A stretch of 64,000 nucleotides of DNA from Leptospira sp. GIMC2001 (GTDB lineage Bacteria > Spirochaetota > Leptospiria > Leptospirales > Leptospiraceae). Both the position numbers and the translations under genes were made by a program. Every line of letters starts with the position of its first letter. Within the stretch, counting starts at the first letter, position 1. Below the pieces are notes generated by a model. It did not search any database and had not been told where the DNA came from. It saw nothing but the letters and a program-made list of their open reading frames with translations. The DNA lies in assembly GCF_028462125.1 (NCBI RefSeq), contig NZ_CP115468.1, forward strand, positions 1,951,097 to 2,015,096, given 5' to 3'. This document shows positions 42,763-52,371 of this stretch, piece by piece.

Positions 42763-43845
42763 ATGATTGAATATGAAAATCTAAAGAAAGCAAATTCGCT
42801 TTTTATGGAAGACTTCTATAAATCTTCTCAGAAAGTTATTGATTCTGGGTGGTATATTCTTGGTAACGAAGTTCAAAACTTTGAAAAAGAATTCGCGGAG
42901 TATAATGGAAACAAATTTTGCATAGGTGTTGCGTCAGGTCTTGACGGTTTAACTTTATCTTTAAATGCTTTGAATTTAAAACCAGGCTCCGAAGTGATCG
43001 TTCCTTCAAATACTTATATAGCTACAATTATCTCGATTCTACAAAATAATTTAATTCCCATTCTTGTCGAACCAGACCCGTTTACATATAATATAGATCC
43101 AGGAAAAATTAGCGCTAAAATATCAAGTAAAACGAAAGCGATAATAGTTGTTCATCTTTATGGCAAATCATGTGATATGGACCCAATAATGGAGATTGTA
43201 CAAAAGCATAATTTGTATTTAATCGAAGATTGTGCACAAGCTCATGGTGCTAAATATAAAGGTAAGACAATAGGAACCTTTGGGCATCTAAATGCTTTTA
43301 GTTTTTATCCAACAAAAAATTTAGGCGCGCTTGGCGATGCCGGAGCAATTGTTACGGATGATGAAGAGCTTAATCACAAAATTAAAAAATTAAGAAATTA
43401 TGGTTCGGATAAAAAGTATTATAATGAATTAATCGGTTATAATTCACGGTTGGACGAAATACAAGCCGCTTTTCTTTCTATAAAACTTAAGAAATTGAAT
43501 GAAATAAATTTACATAAAAAGAAATTAGCAGCTGTCTATCACAAATCAATTAATAGCTCGTATCAGAAACCTTTATTAAATGAAAATTTTGAAGATGTCT
43601 TCCATATCTATAATATATTACATTCTGAACGGGATCGATTGAAAGATTATTTGCTAAGCCATGGAGTGAAGACAGAAATTCATTATCCTGTTGCTCCGCA
43701 TCGGCAGATTGCAATGAAAGGAATATTAGATGGAAACTATCCAATTAGTGATAAAATTCATGCTCAAACTTTAAGTCTGCCGATTTCATTTTCGACTACC
43801 TTGGAAGAGGTAGAAAAAGTATCAGATGTTTTAAATAGTTTTTAA
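42763..43845 (+). CDS. fdtB: DegT/DnrJ/EryC1/StrS PLP aminotransferase (FdtB/QdtB type)
   Basis: A 360-residue sugar aminotransferase. [51 protein letters not shown] and [18 protein letters not shown] (internal Schiff-base Lys in TKN) are standard motifs. It makes dTDP-3-amino-3,6-dideoxy-hexose from the FdtA product. It follows fdtA after 28 bases. The expected third gene, an N-acetyltransferase (FdtC/QdtC), is not adjacent. Confidence 0.92.
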   Translation: MIEYENLKKANSLFMEDFYKSSQKVIDSGWYILGNEVQNFEKEFAEYNGNKFCIGVASGLDGLTLSLNALNLKPGSEVIVPSNTYIATIISILQNNLIPILVEPDPFTYNIDPGKISAKISSKTKAIIVVHLYGKSCDMDPIMEIVQKHNLYLIEDCAQAHGAKYKGKTIGTFGHLNAFSFYPTKNLGALGDAGAIVTDDEELNHKIKKLRNYGSDKKYYNELIGYNSRLDEIQAAFLSIKLKKLNEINLHKKKLAAVYHKSINSSYQKPLLNENFEDVFHIYNILHSERDRLKDYLLSHGVKTEIHYPVAPHRQIAMKGILDGNYPISDKIHAQTLSLPISFSTTLEEVEKVSDVLNSF

Positions 43846-43856
43846 GGAAATTTTAA

Positions 43857-44810
43857 ATGGGTGTGGTTTGTACTATTTGTAATTCAAAATCAGTAAAAGA
43901 AATTAATAGATTGTACGATGATAGGTATGGTTATCCAGGTGAATATACTCTTAAGCTATGCAATGATTGCGGACATAAATTTCTTGATGTAAACTTTTCT
44001 TCAAATGAGATCGAGAAGCTCTATACAGATTTTTACCCGAGAACTGAAAGATCTTTAGAAAGTTTTAGTCCTTTGGAGTATAAGCCGGGTTTTAAATCTT
44101 GGTGGAGAGGTGAGTATCGAGCTTTTGCAGCAGTTCCGAAAAATTCTAGAGTTTTAGACATAGGCTGTGGTTTTGGTGAATCTTTAGCTTATCATAAATC
44201 GCGCAATTGTGATGCTTATGGCGTCGATGCTGACAGTAATTTACTTAGAGTTGCAGAAAAATTTAATTTCAAAGTAAAGATCGGTCCATTTGATTCAAAA
44301 AATTATGAGAATAATTTTTTTGATTATGTAACAATGGATCAAGTTATAGAACATTTTACAGATCCAATAGAAATATTAACAGGGATAAATCGAATTTTAA
44401 AGCCAGGTGGATATCTTATATTTACAACTCCTAATTCTAATGGAATTAGTGCTAAAATCAACGGAAAGAAATGGATTAATTGGCATACGCCATATCATCT
44501 ACAACATTTTTCTCGAAAATCTTTGATGCAGCTCGGAAAGAAAACAGGTTTCATCCTAGAAAAGTTATCCTGTGTTACTAGTTCCGAATGGGCAAAGTAT
44601 CAAAAGATTCATAATGTAATCTATCCGACGGTTCCAGGTAGGAAGGCTGCTTTCTGGTCTTCGGGTGTAGAAATTTCGGAACAGGATAAAAGAAAAATTG
44701 AAAAAGTCAATTTATTTCATAATTTACGATTAAACCATTTATCGACAAGGATCTTTGATTTACTGGGAATCGGAGATAATTTTATTGGTTTTTATAAAAA
44801 AGTAAATTAA
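43857..44810 (+). CDS. Class I methyltransferase with N-terminal zinc ribbon
   Basis: A 317-residue protein. Cys5, Cys8, Cys35 and Cys38 form CTIC and CNDC ribbons, and the SAM domain has RVLDIGCGFGESL, YGVDADSN and YVTMDQVIEHFTDP. NWHTPYHLQHFSRKSLMQL further on is a typical end segment of these sugar-locus enzymes. It follows fdtB by 11 bases, so it may methylate the amino sugar or the chain carrying it. Confidence 0.88.
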   Translation: MGVVCTICNSKSVKEINRLYDDRYGYPGEYTLKLCNDCGHKFLDVNFSSNEIEKLYTDFYPRTERSLESFSPLEYKPGFKSWWRGEYRAFAAVPKNSRVLDIGCGFGESLAYHKSRNCDAYGVDADSNLLRVAEKFNFKVKIGPFDSKNYENNFFDYVTMDQVIEHFTDPIEILTGINRILKPGGYLIFTTPNSNGISAKINGKKWINWHTPYHLQHFSRKSLMQLGKKTGFILEKLSCVTSSEWAKYQKIHNVIYPTVPGRKAAFWSSGVEISEQDKRKIEKVNLFHNLRLNHLSTRIFDLLGIGDNFIGFYKKVN

Positions 44811-44851
44811 TTTTGAATATAAACAAAGAAAATATATAAGGGTCTGAGTAA

Positions 44852-46060
44852 ATGAGCGAACAAATTGTAACTGAATTATTGATACCAAAGAATGATGTTA
44901 TCAATCCCGAATTTTCCATTGTCATTCCTGCAATGAATGAAGAATTGAGTATTGAGACTTTTATCAGTTGGTGTAAAGAAGGTATCAAGAAGGCAGAGAT
45001 ACAGTGTGAAATAATAATTGTTGATAGCTCATCAGATAAAACACCAAATTTAGCTCTTGAGAATGGTGCACGAGTATTAAGAATTCCTAAACGTGGTTTA
45101 GGAAGAGCCTATATAGATTCCATCCCTTATATACGTGGTAAGTATATAATTATGGGTGATGCTGATTGTACATATGATTTTAGAGAGCTTGGTCCTTTTA
45201 TTGAGAAATTTCGAGATGGGAATGAATACATAATGGGTTCTCGTGTGAAAGGAGTGATTGAAAAAGGTTCGATGCCTGCACTGAATCGCTATTTTGGAAA
45301 ACCGCTTACAAATTTTATACTAAATACTATGTTTAGATCGAATTTTTCAGATATTCACTGTGGTATGCGAGGCGTTACAAAGAATGCTTTGATACAGATG
45401 AATCTAAAGTCGCAATCCTGGGAATATGCATCCGAAATGGTTATCAAAGCAATTCAATTAGGGCTTCGAATAACAGAAGTGCCTATAAATTTTTTAAAGG
45501 AGAAGGCTGGTCGAGAAAGTCATATGGTTAGGTCCGGATGGTTCACTCCTTGGTATGCAGGCTGGGTAAATTTAAGAGCCATGTTTTTATTTGGAGTTGA
45601 TTTTTTTATATTTGTTCCTGGAATTATAATGTTGATTTCGGGTTTGATGCTTTCTTTGCCTTTAACATTTGGTCCAATTCAGATCGGAACATTCTCGCTT
45701 TCCATTCATTGGATGTTAGTTGGGATTACTCTCTCTATTATCGGGCTACAATCATTCTTCTTAGGTTTAATATCCAAAACAATTTACGATTACAGAAATA
45801 TTAAATCAAAGAAATGGATAGAATTTTTAAGCTACGAACGTGTTGCGATTTTTTCAGGTATTCTATTTGTCTTTGGCTTATTGTTAACTATAACTTTAGT
45901 GTCTGATTATATTTCGAATGGTTTCATCCTTCCCGGAATTCGAGATGAATATTTCAAATCTATACTAGGACTCATGTTGATTGTTTTTTCCTTTATTAGC
46001 TTCACGAGTACACTTGTTTTACATTCTTTGGCAGTAACTTTGGAAAGGGAAAAAGTATGA
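44852..46060 (+). CDS. Polyprenyl-phosphate glycosyltransferase (DPM-like GT2) with C-terminal membrane segments
   Basis: A 402-residue protein. The GT2 domain (about residues 25-240) has FSIVIPAMNEELSIETFISW, IIMGDADCTYDFRELGPF (DAD) and SDIHCGMRGVTKNAL. From about residue 245, three to four hydrophobic stretches (for example FIFVPGIIMLISGLMLSL) anchor it in the membrane. Proteins of this layout load a sugar on dolichyl or undecaprenyl phosphate for later transfer by a GT-C enzyme, such as the one at 52372. That link is inferred. Confidence 0.85.
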   Translation: MSEQIVTELLIPKNDVINPEFSIVIPAMNEELSIETFISWCKEGIKKAEIQCEIIIVDSSSDKTPNLALENGARVLRIPKRGLGRAYIDSIPYIRGKYIIMGDADCTYDFRELGPFIEKFRDGNEYIMGSRVKGVIEKGSMPALNRYFGKPLTNFILNTMFRSNFSDIHCGMRGVTKNALIQMNLKSQSWEYASEMVIKAIQLGLRITEVPINFLKEKAGRESHMVRSGWFTPWYAGWVNLRAMFLFGVDFFIFVPGIIMLISGLMLSLPLTFGPIQIGTFSLSIHWMLVGITLSIIGLQSFFLGLISKTIYDYRNIKSKKWIEFLSYERVAIFSGILFVFGLLLTITLVSDYISNGFILPGIRDEYFKSILGLMLIVFSFISFTSTLVLHSLAVTLEREKV

Positions 46061-46986
46061 ATATTTTGATAACTGGTGGAGCGGGTTTTATCGGCAGTCA
46101 TTTATGTGATAAATTATTATCTGAGAACCATAATGTTTTTTGCATTGATAATTTATCATTAGGAAAAATGGAAAATATCAACCATCTTATAGCAAATTCT
46201 AATTTTAGATTTGAAAAAGTTGAAATGTTAAATGATTCGGAATATGAAGAAATTTTTAAAAATAACAAATTTGATATAGTTTTCCACTTAGCTGCAAATT
46301 CTGATATTAGTATTAGCCATAGCAAACCAAGTATTGATTTAGAAAAAACCTTTTTAACAACCTATCGAACCTTGGATTTGATGAGAAAATACAATGTTAA
46401 TAAATTATTTTTTGCATCTACTTCTGCTATCTATGGAGAAACGCTCATTCCAATCACTGAGTCCTATGGACCCTTAGTACCCAAATCACATTATGGTGCT
46501 GGAAAACTTGCAAGCGAGGCATTTATTTATAGTTTTTCAGAGAATTATAATATTCAAACATGGGTAACTCGATTTCCGAATGTTGTAGGCGGAAGAGCTA
46601 CTCATGGTGCTATTTTTGATTTTATCTATAAATTGACCCAAAATTCTGAAGAGTTGTTAGTCTTAGGAGACGGGACTCAAGAAAAACCATATCTATATGT
46701 AAAAGACGTAGTAGATGCTATGTATTTTATTCTCATGAATTCCTCGGAACAAGTTAATATTTATAACATCGGAGTAGAATCTAAGACCACAGTAAGAGAG
46801 ATTGCTGAGATGGTAATTAAGGCGTCTAAGTCCGATGCAAAAATTAAGTATTCAGGAGGAAATCGAGGATGGATTGGAGATGTACCTAAATTTGATTATA
46901 ATATTGATAAGCTCTCTAAATTAGGCTGGAAAAGTGCCAGGACATCTAACGAATCCGTTTGGCAAGCTGTTATAGATAATATTTAA
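46057..46986 (+). CDS. NAD-dependent epimerase/dehydratase (GalE-like)
   Basis: A 309-residue extended SDR. NILITGGAGFIGSHLCDKLL is the Rossmann loop, VFHLAANSDISISHSKP the second motif, FASTSAIYGE the Ser region and SHYGAGKLASEAFI the Tyr-x3-Lys. The overall pattern is like UDP-glucose 4-epimerase or GDP-mannose-type enzymes. It overlaps the membrane GT by ATGA and is followed by heptose activation genes, so it could epimerise the activated heptose. Confidence 0.85.
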   Translation: MNILITGGAGFIGSHLCDKLLSENHNVFCIDNLSLGKMENINHLIANSNFRFEKVEMLNDSEYEEIFKNNKFDIVFHLAANSDISISHSKPSIDLEKTFLTTYRTLDLMRKYNVNKLFFASTSAIYGETLIPITESYGPLVPKSHYGAGKLASEAFIYSFSENYNIQTWVTRFPNVVGGRATHGAIFDFIYKLTQNSEELLVLGDGTQEKPYLYVKDVVDAMYFILMNSSEQVNIYNIGVESKTTVREIAEMVIKASKSDAKIKYSGGNRGWIGDVPKFDYNIDKLSKLGWKSARTSNESVWQAVIDNI

Positions 46987-46992
46987 ACTTTT

Positions 46993-48276
46993 ATGAAATT
47001 AGTAATTCTTGCTGGTGGAAAAGGAACTAGGCTAGGTTTAACAGATATCCCTAAGCCAATGGTTGAAATTAATGGAAAACCTCTATTAGAGATTCAAATT
47101 GAATTAGCTAAGCGATATGGAATTTCTGAAATATATTTACTGACCGGTTTTATGGCGGAAAAAATATTTTCTTACTTTGGAGATGGTAGTAAATTTGGAG
47201 TAAAAATAACTTATTTCCATGAACCATATCCTTTAGGAACTGCTGGAAGTTTAAAATTAATTGAGCACACTTTAGAAGAAAATGAACGATTCTTAGTTTT
47301 CTATGGTGATTTATTTATCAATATTGATATAGAGAAATTTATAGATTTTGACAGAAATAATCAAGAATCTGCCGGTACTTTGTTTGTTCATCCGAATAGC
47401 CATCCATTGGACAGCGATTTAGTAGAATGTGATATAAACGGAAAAATTTCTGTATTTCATACAAAACCTCATCAAATAGATTTTAAATTTCAAAATCTTG
47501 CTAATGCTGCAGTTTATATACTATCTAAGAAAATTATTAATTATATAGATTGGAATATAAATCAAGATATAGCTAGAGATATTTTTCCGAAGCTTCTTCA
47601 AAATAATTTGACACTATATGCTTACAATAGCCCGGAATATCTCAAAGATATTGGAGTTCCTAATCGATTGAATAAAGTCCAAAATGATGTAATTAAGGGG
47701 AAACCCGAACGGTTAAATCTATCTAATAGACGAAAAGCTGTGTTCATTGATCGTGATGGCGTTCTAAATAGAAATATTGATCCTCCGATTCCTGGAAAAA
47801 TGGAAGTTTTTTCAGGTGTTTCGAATGCTTTGGAATTATTGAATCAATCTGAATTTTTGAGTATTGTCGTCACGAACCAGCCAGCAATAGCAAAGGGTTT
47901 TATAACTTTCGAAGATCTATTAGACCAACATAAAATTCTAGAAACTGAAATGGCAAAATCAAATTCATTTTTTGATGCTATTTATTTTTGCCCTCATCAT
48001 CCCGATTCGGGATTTGAAGGTGAGGTTCAAGAACTAAAGATTGTTTGTGAATGTCGAAAACCAAAACCAGGTATGTTATTGGATGCACAAAAGAAATTTA
48101 ATATTGATTTTAGCAAGTCTTGGATTATAGGAGATTCTGTTACTGATATACAAGCAGGTAAATCTGTAGGATGTTTTGCGATTCAAATTGGCGATCAAAA
48201 ATATGAAGAGGCTGATTTTTTAGTTAAAAATTTTCAAGAAGCTGTCTCTATTATATTAGATAAGGTTGAAGAATGA
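46993..48276 (+). CDS. hddC: Bifunctional heptose-1-phosphate guanylyltransferase/heptose bisphosphate phosphatase (HddC-GmhB fusion)
   Basis: A 427-residue fusion. Residues 1-235 are a sugar nucleotidyltransferase: LVILAGGKGTRLGLTDIPKP, VFYGDLFINIDIEKF, and LGTAGSLKLIEHTL. From about residue 245 a HAD domain starts with AVFIDRDGVLNRNIDPP, then VVTNQPAIAKGF and CECRKPKPGMLLDAQKK, matching D-glycero-D-manno-heptose 1,7-bisphosphate phosphatase GmhB. The two steps flank the phosphatase stage of GDP-heptose synthesis, so one chain would dephosphorylate and guanylylate. It overlaps hddA by four bases. Confidence 0.88.
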   Translation: MKLVILAGGKGTRLGLTDIPKPMVEINGKPLLEIQIELAKRYGISEIYLLTGFMAEKIFSYFGDGSKFGVKITYFHEPYPLGTAGSLKLIEHTLEENERFLVFYGDLFINIDIEKFIDFDRNNQESAGTLFVHPNSHPLDSDLVECDINGKISVFHTKPHQIDFKFQNLANAAVYILSKKIINYIDWNINQDIARDIFPKLLQNNLTLYAYNSPEYLKDIGVPNRLNKVQNDVIKGKPERLNLSNRRKAVFIDRDGVLNRNIDPPIPGKMEVFSGVSNALELLNQSEFLSIVVTNQPAIAKGFITFEDLLDQHKILETEMAKSNSFFDAIYFCPHHPDSGFEGEVQELKIVCECRKPKPGMLLDAQKKFNIDFSKSWIIGDSVTDIQAGKSVGCFAIQIGDQKYEEADFLVKNFQEAVSIILDKVEE

Positions 48277-49250
48277 TAATTAGCAGAACTCCTTTTAGAA
48301 TTAGTTTTACGGGTGGAGGAAGTGATCTCAAGGACTACTATGAAAAGTTTGGTGGTTGTGTTATAAGCACATCGATTGATAAATATATTTATTTGTCAAT
48401 ACATCCATATTTTATGGAGAATAAATACTTTTTAAAATATTCAAATAATGAATTAACAAATAATGCTGAAGATATTAAACATAACATTATAAGAGAAGTA
48501 TTCTTAAAGTATAATATTAACGGTGTAGATTTTAATTCAAGTGCGGATGTTCCTTCGGGAACAGGTCTTGGTTCTTCGTCTTGCTTTACAGTAGGTTTAA
48601 TTAATTTATGTAATGCTTATACAGACAAATACATGGATAAAAACTCCATAGCTGACTTAGCGTGTCAAATTGAAATTGATGTTTTAAAAGAACCGATCGG
48701 AAAACAGGATCAATATGGTTGCGCAATTGGAGGGCTTAATTTTATAGAATTTGATAAAGATGATTCTGTAATTGTCGAGAAAATTTCACTCAGAAAAGAT
48801 TCTTATCAGAAGCTTGAAGAGAATTTAATGATGTTTTATATTGGTGGAACTCGATCAGCAAGCGATATCTTAGAAAAACAAAAGAAAAATACTAACGATA
48901 ATCAAGCTACAATTAATGGATTGCATAAGCTAGTTGAATTAACTAAACTGTTGCGAAAGGAACTTCTATCAAATAATATCGATGCTTTAGGAGATATTTT
49001 GAACACCGGTTGGATGTACAAAAGAGAACTTTCATCAAATATTTCGAATGAACGAATAGATCATTATTATAATCTTGCTTTAAAAAATGGAGCTATAGGA
49101 GGCAAACTTCTTGGAGCGGGTGGAAGTGGATTTCTTTTGTTCTATGTGCCTTTAGAGAAACAAGACAAACTTCGACTTGCACTTTCTGAAGTTCAGGAAT
49201 TTCCTTTTCAGTTTGAGAAATCTGGAACTTCAATAATTTATTATTCATAA
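48273..49250 (+). CDS. hddA: D-glycero-D-manno-heptose 7-phosphate kinase (GHMP family, HddA)
   Basis: A 325-residue GHMP kinase. ISRTPFRISFTGGGSDLKDY at the start and SADVPSGTGLGSSSCFTVG (the phosphate loop) are diagnostic, and KLLGAGGSGFLLFYV is the C-terminal motif. It phosphorylates the anomeric hydroxyl of heptose 7-phosphate using ATP to give the 1,7-bisphosphate for GmhB. It overlaps the fusion gene by ATGA. Together with gmhA downstream the GDP-D-glycero-alpha-D-manno-heptose pathway is complete. Confidence 0.92.
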   Translation: MIISRTPFRISFTGGGSDLKDYYEKFGGCVISTSIDKYIYLSIHPYFMENKYFLKYSNNELTNNAEDIKHNIIREVFLKYNINGVDFNSSADVPSGTGLGSSSCFTVGLINLCNAYTDKYMDKNSIADLACQIEIDVLKEPIGKQDQYGCAIGGLNFIEFDKDDSVIVEKISLRKDSYQKLEENLMMFYIGGTRSASDILEKQKKNTNDNQATINGLHKLVELTKLLRKELLSNNIDALGDILNTGWMYKRELSSNISNERIDHYYNLALKNGAIGGKLLGAGGSGFLLFYVPLEKQDKLRLALSEVQEFPFQFEKSGTSIIYYS

Positions 49251-49252
49251 AT

Positions 49253-50839
49253 ATGGTTCATTATAAAAATTTAGTAATTGGGTCTGGACCCTCTGCTTAT
49301 GGAGCTGTACTTGGACTAATTGCACGAGATGAAAAAGTCATAGTTTTTGATATTGGAATCGATTTCGAAAAATCGTTGTTCGAATTTAAAGAATCTGTTA
49401 AAAATGAAATCCGTAATAAAGGTACTGTTTCCGAAAATACATTAGAGCAATTTCGATCATCTTCTAATGCTTCAAGTTCAGGGGTACCTATTAAAAGATT
49501 TTTTACATCAGATTACGCTTATCGTGAACACAACAATTCAATTAATGTTAAGAAATTGAATGTACAGGCTACTCCTAGTTATGCTAAAGGAGGATTTAGT
49601 GCTGTATGGGGAAGTTCTATAATGCCTTTCTCAGCGAAAGAGTTAGAAACCTGGTCAATTGATATAGAGCAACTGAATTTTGCATATAAACAAATTATAA
49701 AAAATCTACCCGTAAGTATCGAAAATGATGATCTAGCAATTGAATTTCCATTGTTTAGAGATGATTTTTCTAACTTAGAAATATCAAAGCAAGCGAATAG
49801 TTTATATAATAGATTAATAAGAAATAAACTATTTCTTAATAAAAAAGGTATTACATTTGGCAAATCTAGATTAGCTGTCAAAGCGAATGACTGCACATAC
49901 TGCGGTCTTTGTTTATATGGTTGTCCTGAAGATTTAATTTTTAATTCTTGGAATGCGATAAATAGACTAGCAAAGGATGAAAAAATTGAATATAAATCTA
50001 ATTCTGAAATAGTTAAATTTAAGGAATTTGATAATCATGTAGTAGTGACCATCAAGGACTTGGTTTCAGGTAATATTTTTGAAGTAAGCACAGAAAGAGT
50101 CTACCTAGCTGCTGGAGCAATTTCAACTGCAAAAATTATTCTCGAATCAAGAGAAAATTACAATGAAGAAATTCAAATTAAAGATAGTCAGTATTTTATA
50201 GTTCCATTCATATCTTTTTTTGGATCTAAAGGAATATTTAAAGAAAAATTTCATTCGATGTCTCAATTTTATTTAGAAGTTAAGGATGAAAATATTTCAA
50301 ATTTCAATATGCATTTGCAATTTTATGGATACAATGATTTACTTTATACTGCAGTGAAAAATATTTTTGGATTTTTATTTTTTTTAGTTAAACCATTTCT
50401 TCCATTCATATTTAGTAGAATATTCATAATACAAGGCTATATTCATTCGAATGAATCTCAAAGTTTTTCGTTAGAATTAAATGAAAAAATGGGAGAAAAA
50501 TCTTTAATTTTAAGAAAAAATAAAAATATATCATCTTATATTTTAATTAAAAAGCTTATGAAGAAATTATTTTTGCTTTCTCGAAAACTTGGAGGAATAG
50601 TTTTTTTTCCCGCGTTAAAAATTAGTGAACCAGGTTTTGGTAATCACTACGGCTCATCATTTCCAATGGAAAAGCAGCCGAACTTAAATCAATCTGATCT
50701 TTATGGAAGACCATTTGGTTTTAAAAGAGTTCATATCGTGGATTCATCGGTTCTGCCTTCAATATCTGCGAATACAATTACATTAACAGTTATGGCTAAT
50801 GCATACCGGATTTCAAATAGAACCAAGGATTTAATATAA
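49253..50839 (+). CDS. GMC-type oxidoreductase with ferredoxin-like cysteine motif
   Basis: A 528-residue flavoprotein. HYKNLVIGSGPSAYGAVLGL is the FAD Rossmann loop, YLAAGAISTAKIILES and VHIVDSSVLPSISANTITLT at the C terminus are GMC (glucose-methanol-choline oxidoreductase) motifs. Residues 214-224 read CTYCGLCLYGC, a C-x2-C-x2-C-x3-C pattern typical of [4Fe-4S] clusters, followed by PEDLIF. Such a combination suggests electron transfer to an Fe-S partner. It could oxidise a sugar hydroxyl in this heptose module; the role is inferred. Confidence 0.75.
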   Translation: MVHYKNLVIGSGPSAYGAVLGLIARDEKVIVFDIGIDFEKSLFEFKESVKNEIRNKGTVSENTLEQFRSSSNASSSGVPIKRFFTSDYAYREHNNSINVKKLNVQATPSYAKGGFSAVWGSSIMPFSAKELETWSIDIEQLNFAYKQIIKNLPVSIENDDLAIEFPLFRDDFSNLEISKQANSLYNRLIRNKLFLNKKGITFGKSRLAVKANDCTYCGLCLYGCPEDLIFNSWNAINRLAKDEKIEYKSNSEIVKFKEFDNHVVVTIKDLVSGNIFEVSTERVYLAAGAISTAKIILESRENYNEEIQIKDSQYFIVPFISFFGSKGIFKEKFHSMSQFYLEVKDENISNFNMHLQFYGYNDLLYTAVKNIFGFLFFLVKPFLPFIFSRIFIIQGYIHSNESQSFSLELNEKMGEKSLILRKNKNISSYILIKKLMKKLFLLSRKLGGIVFFPALKISEPGFGNHYGSSFPMEKQPNLNQSDLYGRPFGFKRVHIVDSSVLPSISANTITLTVMANAYRISNRTKDLI

Positions 50840-50840
50840 A

Positions 50841-51689
50841 ATGTCTCAAAAAATTGCGATTATTACTGGAGCGCATGGATTGCTTGGATCTATATTAAAA
50901 AAGGAATTTGAGAAAAATGGATATATCGTTTATTCACTAGTTCGGGATCCAAAAAGTGATCATGATTTATATTTTTCGTTGCAAGAGCAGTTTGATTGGA
51001 CACAAATATCAGCAAAAGTTGATATTTTAATACATGCAGCTTATGATTTTTATCCAACAGAAAAAAGCGATGTTATCGAGATTAATGGATATAATTCAAT
51101 TTCATTTTTGCAATCTGCTAGAGAATTTGGAATACAAAATATATTATATATATCTTCGATGGCTGCTTATAATGGAACAAAATCGCTTTATGGAAATTGT
51201 AAAATTTTAGTCGAAGATCATGTCATATCTATAAATGGAATTATTGTTCGTCCTGGCCTAATCTGGGGTAAGGAATTGAAAGGAATATTTGGAGCTTTAA
51301 AAAATCTTATTTTGAAAGTTCCTTTAATTCCCTTAATCGGTTATGGTGATCAGGTTCTATACTTGGCTCATGAACAAGATTTGGCGTCGGCAATAAATGA
51401 AATTTCGAATAAATTTCAGAATTTTAATTCAAAGGTAATAATTCTTGCATCTGATGAGCCAATAGAATTCAAAGAAGTCTTAAAAAGAATTGCGAAATCA
51501 GTAGGTAAATGGATATTTTTAATTCCAATACCATGGTGGGTGTTTTATTCCTTACTAAGAATATTAGAAATTATTAAAATAAAACCTCCCTTTAAGTCCG
51601 ATAGTTTAATCAGTTTGATTAATCAGGATAAGAATCCTGATTTTAGTTATTTGAGTAAGCTTGAGACTAAATTCAGAAAATTTATTTAA
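50841..51689 (+). CDS. NAD-dependent epimerase/dehydratase family protein
   Basis: A 282-residue SDR. KIAIITGAHGLLGSILKKEF is the nucleotide loop; ILYISSMAAYNGTKSLYGNCK holds Ser and Tyr-x3-Lys (YGNCK), and VRPGLIWG is a common late motif. It is one base after the GMC gene, suggesting a two-enzyme modification of a sugar such as a heptose. The C-terminal part has a hydrophobic segment (WIFLIPIPWWVFYSLLRILE). Confidence 0.82.
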   Translation: MSQKIAIITGAHGLLGSILKKEFEKNGYIVYSLVRDPKSDHDLYFSLQEQFDWTQISAKVDILIHAAYDFYPTEKSDVIEINGYNSISFLQSAREFGIQNILYISSMAAYNGTKSLYGNCKILVEDHVISINGIIVRPGLIWGKELKGIFGALKNLILKVPLIPLIGYGDQVLYLAHEQDLASAINEISNKFQNFNSKVIILASDEPIEFKEVLKRIAKSVGKWIFLIPIPWWVFYSLLRILEIIKIKPPFKSDSLISLINQDKNPDFSYLSKLETKFRKFI

Positions 51690-51717
51690 GAAAAAATATT
51701 GTTTAAAGGAAAATATA

Positions 51718-52362
51718 ATGAAAGATCTTTTATCGGAAGCTAAAAAATTCTCAGTTGAATTTCAAAAAGAAAATCAATCTGCAATAGCAAATTTAGATTT
51801 AAATATCATTTCGGAGGTTGCAATATTATTATTTCAAGCCAAAGAACGAGGTTCCAATATATTCTTTTTTGGAAATGGCGGAAGCCATAGTATCGCAACA
51901 CATTTTGCTTGCGATTTTGGAAAGGGGACAAAAATAACCGGGAAAAAGAATCAAAAATTTTATAAGGTTTTTGGATTGGATAATGCAGCTTGGCTTACTG
52001 CTCAAGCCAATGATGGAAAAGAACCTTTCACCAATGGTGATTACCCAGGAATATACAATCATGGATATGATGGAATATTTGTTGGTCAGATGGAGAACTT
52101 CATTCAAGAAGGTGATGTTGCCTTTGGAATATCAAGTTCTGGAAATAGTCAAAATATTTTAAACGCTTTAGAATTTGCAAAAATTAAAAAAGCTCATACT
52201 GTAGCAATGGTAGGTTTTGATGGCGGTAAAGCAGCAAAAATTGCTGATCATGTTATTTTGGTAAAATGTGAAAAAGGCAAATATGGATTGGTCGAAGGTG
52301 TGCATGAAGTAATCCATCACCTATTATATGAATTTGCGATCCAATTAGAGAAAAATATCTAA
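51718..52362 (+). CDS. gmhA: Phosphoheptose isomerase (SIS domain, GmhA type)
   Basis: A 214-residue SIS protein. I chose the ATG at 51718, seven bases after AAAGGA; an in-frame TTG at 51661 lies within the end of the previous gene. NIFFFGNGGSHSIATHFACD, ISSSGNSQNILNALEFAK and VEGVHEVIHHLLYE are the family motifs (the ENQ-like H residues included). It isomerises sedoheptulose 7-phosphate to D-glycero-D-manno-heptose 7-phosphate, the first step before HddA. Confidence 0.88.
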   Translation: MKDLLSEAKKFSVEFQKENQSAIANLDLNIISEVAILLFQAKERGSNIFFFGNGGSHSIATHFACDFGKGTKITGKKNQKFYKVFGLDNAAWLTAQANDGKEPFTNGDYPGIYNHGYDGIFVGQMENFIQEGDVAFGISSSGNSQNILNALEFAKIKKAHTVAMVGFDGGKAAKIADHVILVKCEKGKYGLVEGVHEVIHHLLYEFAIQLEKNI

Positions 52363-52371
52363 AAAAAGTAA

